Origin: UBA11524 sp051883695
Lineage (GTDB): Bacteria > Bacillota > Clostridia > Christensenellales > Aristaeellaceae
Direction: 5' to 3'
DNA: 12,962 nucleotides
NCBI GenBank assembly: GCA_051883695.1
Contig: JBJEUF010000082.1
Coordinates: forward strand, 1-12,962
The first letter of the stretch is position 1. Every line of letters begins with the position of its first letter. The position numbers were made by a program, and so were the translations under genes. The notes beneath the pieces are model-generated. The model searched no databases, had not been told where the DNA came from, and saw only the letters and a list, made by a program, of their open reading frames with translations. Shown piece by piece: positions 12,938 to 12,962 of the stretch.

Positions 12938-12962
12938 GTCGGAGGGCCCGCAGGCCCTTCGA
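12938..12962. repeat. Start of a second hairpin-array copy (cut by window end)
   Basis: The 21 bases from GTCGGAGGGCCC to the end of GGCCCT (12938-12958) are identical to 6890-6910, which lead into hairpin H2 of the array at 6854-7021. The last four visible bases differ slightly (TCGA here, CTGA there). Only the first hairpin is in view. Confidence 0.65.

Noticed and set aside
1..12962. tRNA or rRNA genes
   Set aside because: No CCA-ended cloverleaf or rRNA-like conserved stretch was noticed on either strand; the structured leader at 10554-10737 is the lysine riboswitch.

Overview
The window looks like a chromosomal piece of a GC-rich, spore-forming, anaerobic member of the Clostridia from a gut or rumen. 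Strong AGGAGG ribosome-binding sites, sigma-A promoters, a lysine riboswitch in front of asd-dapA, an M42 peptidase and enzymes for plant cell-wall polysaccharides all fit. A Christensenellales-type fibre degrader is possible, but that placement is a guess.

Layout. (1) 1-493: the 5' part of a NifU-like Fe-S scaffold gene on the minus strand, its extended -10 promoter, and the terminator of the next gene. (2) 494-2290, minus: a secreted GH5 endoglucanase with an unassigned C-terminal beta domain. (3) 2291-2733: a divergent promoter region split by a 248-bp MITE-like element with near-perfect inverted ends and a 9-bp flanking direct repeat. (4) 2734-6259, plus: a four-gene operon behind a full-consensus promoter, encoding a GH43 arabinanase-like enzyme, a Cys-rich small protein, an M42 metallopeptidase and a secreted CE1-type esterase, ending in a terminator. 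(5) 6313-9688, minus: a MotA/TolQ-like channel protein with a long helical tail and an OmpA/MotB-like partner, together resembling ZorA-ZorB. A bidirectional terminator and an array of GC-rich hairpins follow, then a small single-pass membrane protein. (6) 9804-10025: a decayed second copy of the 2.4-kb element. (7) 10088-10451, plus: two very small genes with near-perfect Shine-Dalgarno sites behind a possible sigma-E promoter. (8) 10496-12875, plus: promoter, lysine riboswitch, terminator, asd, dapA. (9) The window ends inside another copy of the hairpin-array motif.

How it works together. GH5, GH43 and the esterase suggest attack on cellulose, arabinan and acylated hemicellulose, with extracellular and cytosolic steps. 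Asd and DapA make 4-hydroxy-tetrahydrodipicolinate for lysine, peptidoglycan and possibly spore dipicolinate, and the riboswitch senses lysine. The most intriguing part is the ZorAB-like ion-driven motor pair without any recognisable Zorya effector gene beside it, together with two families of structured repeats: a long-stem MITE and a tandem hairpin array.
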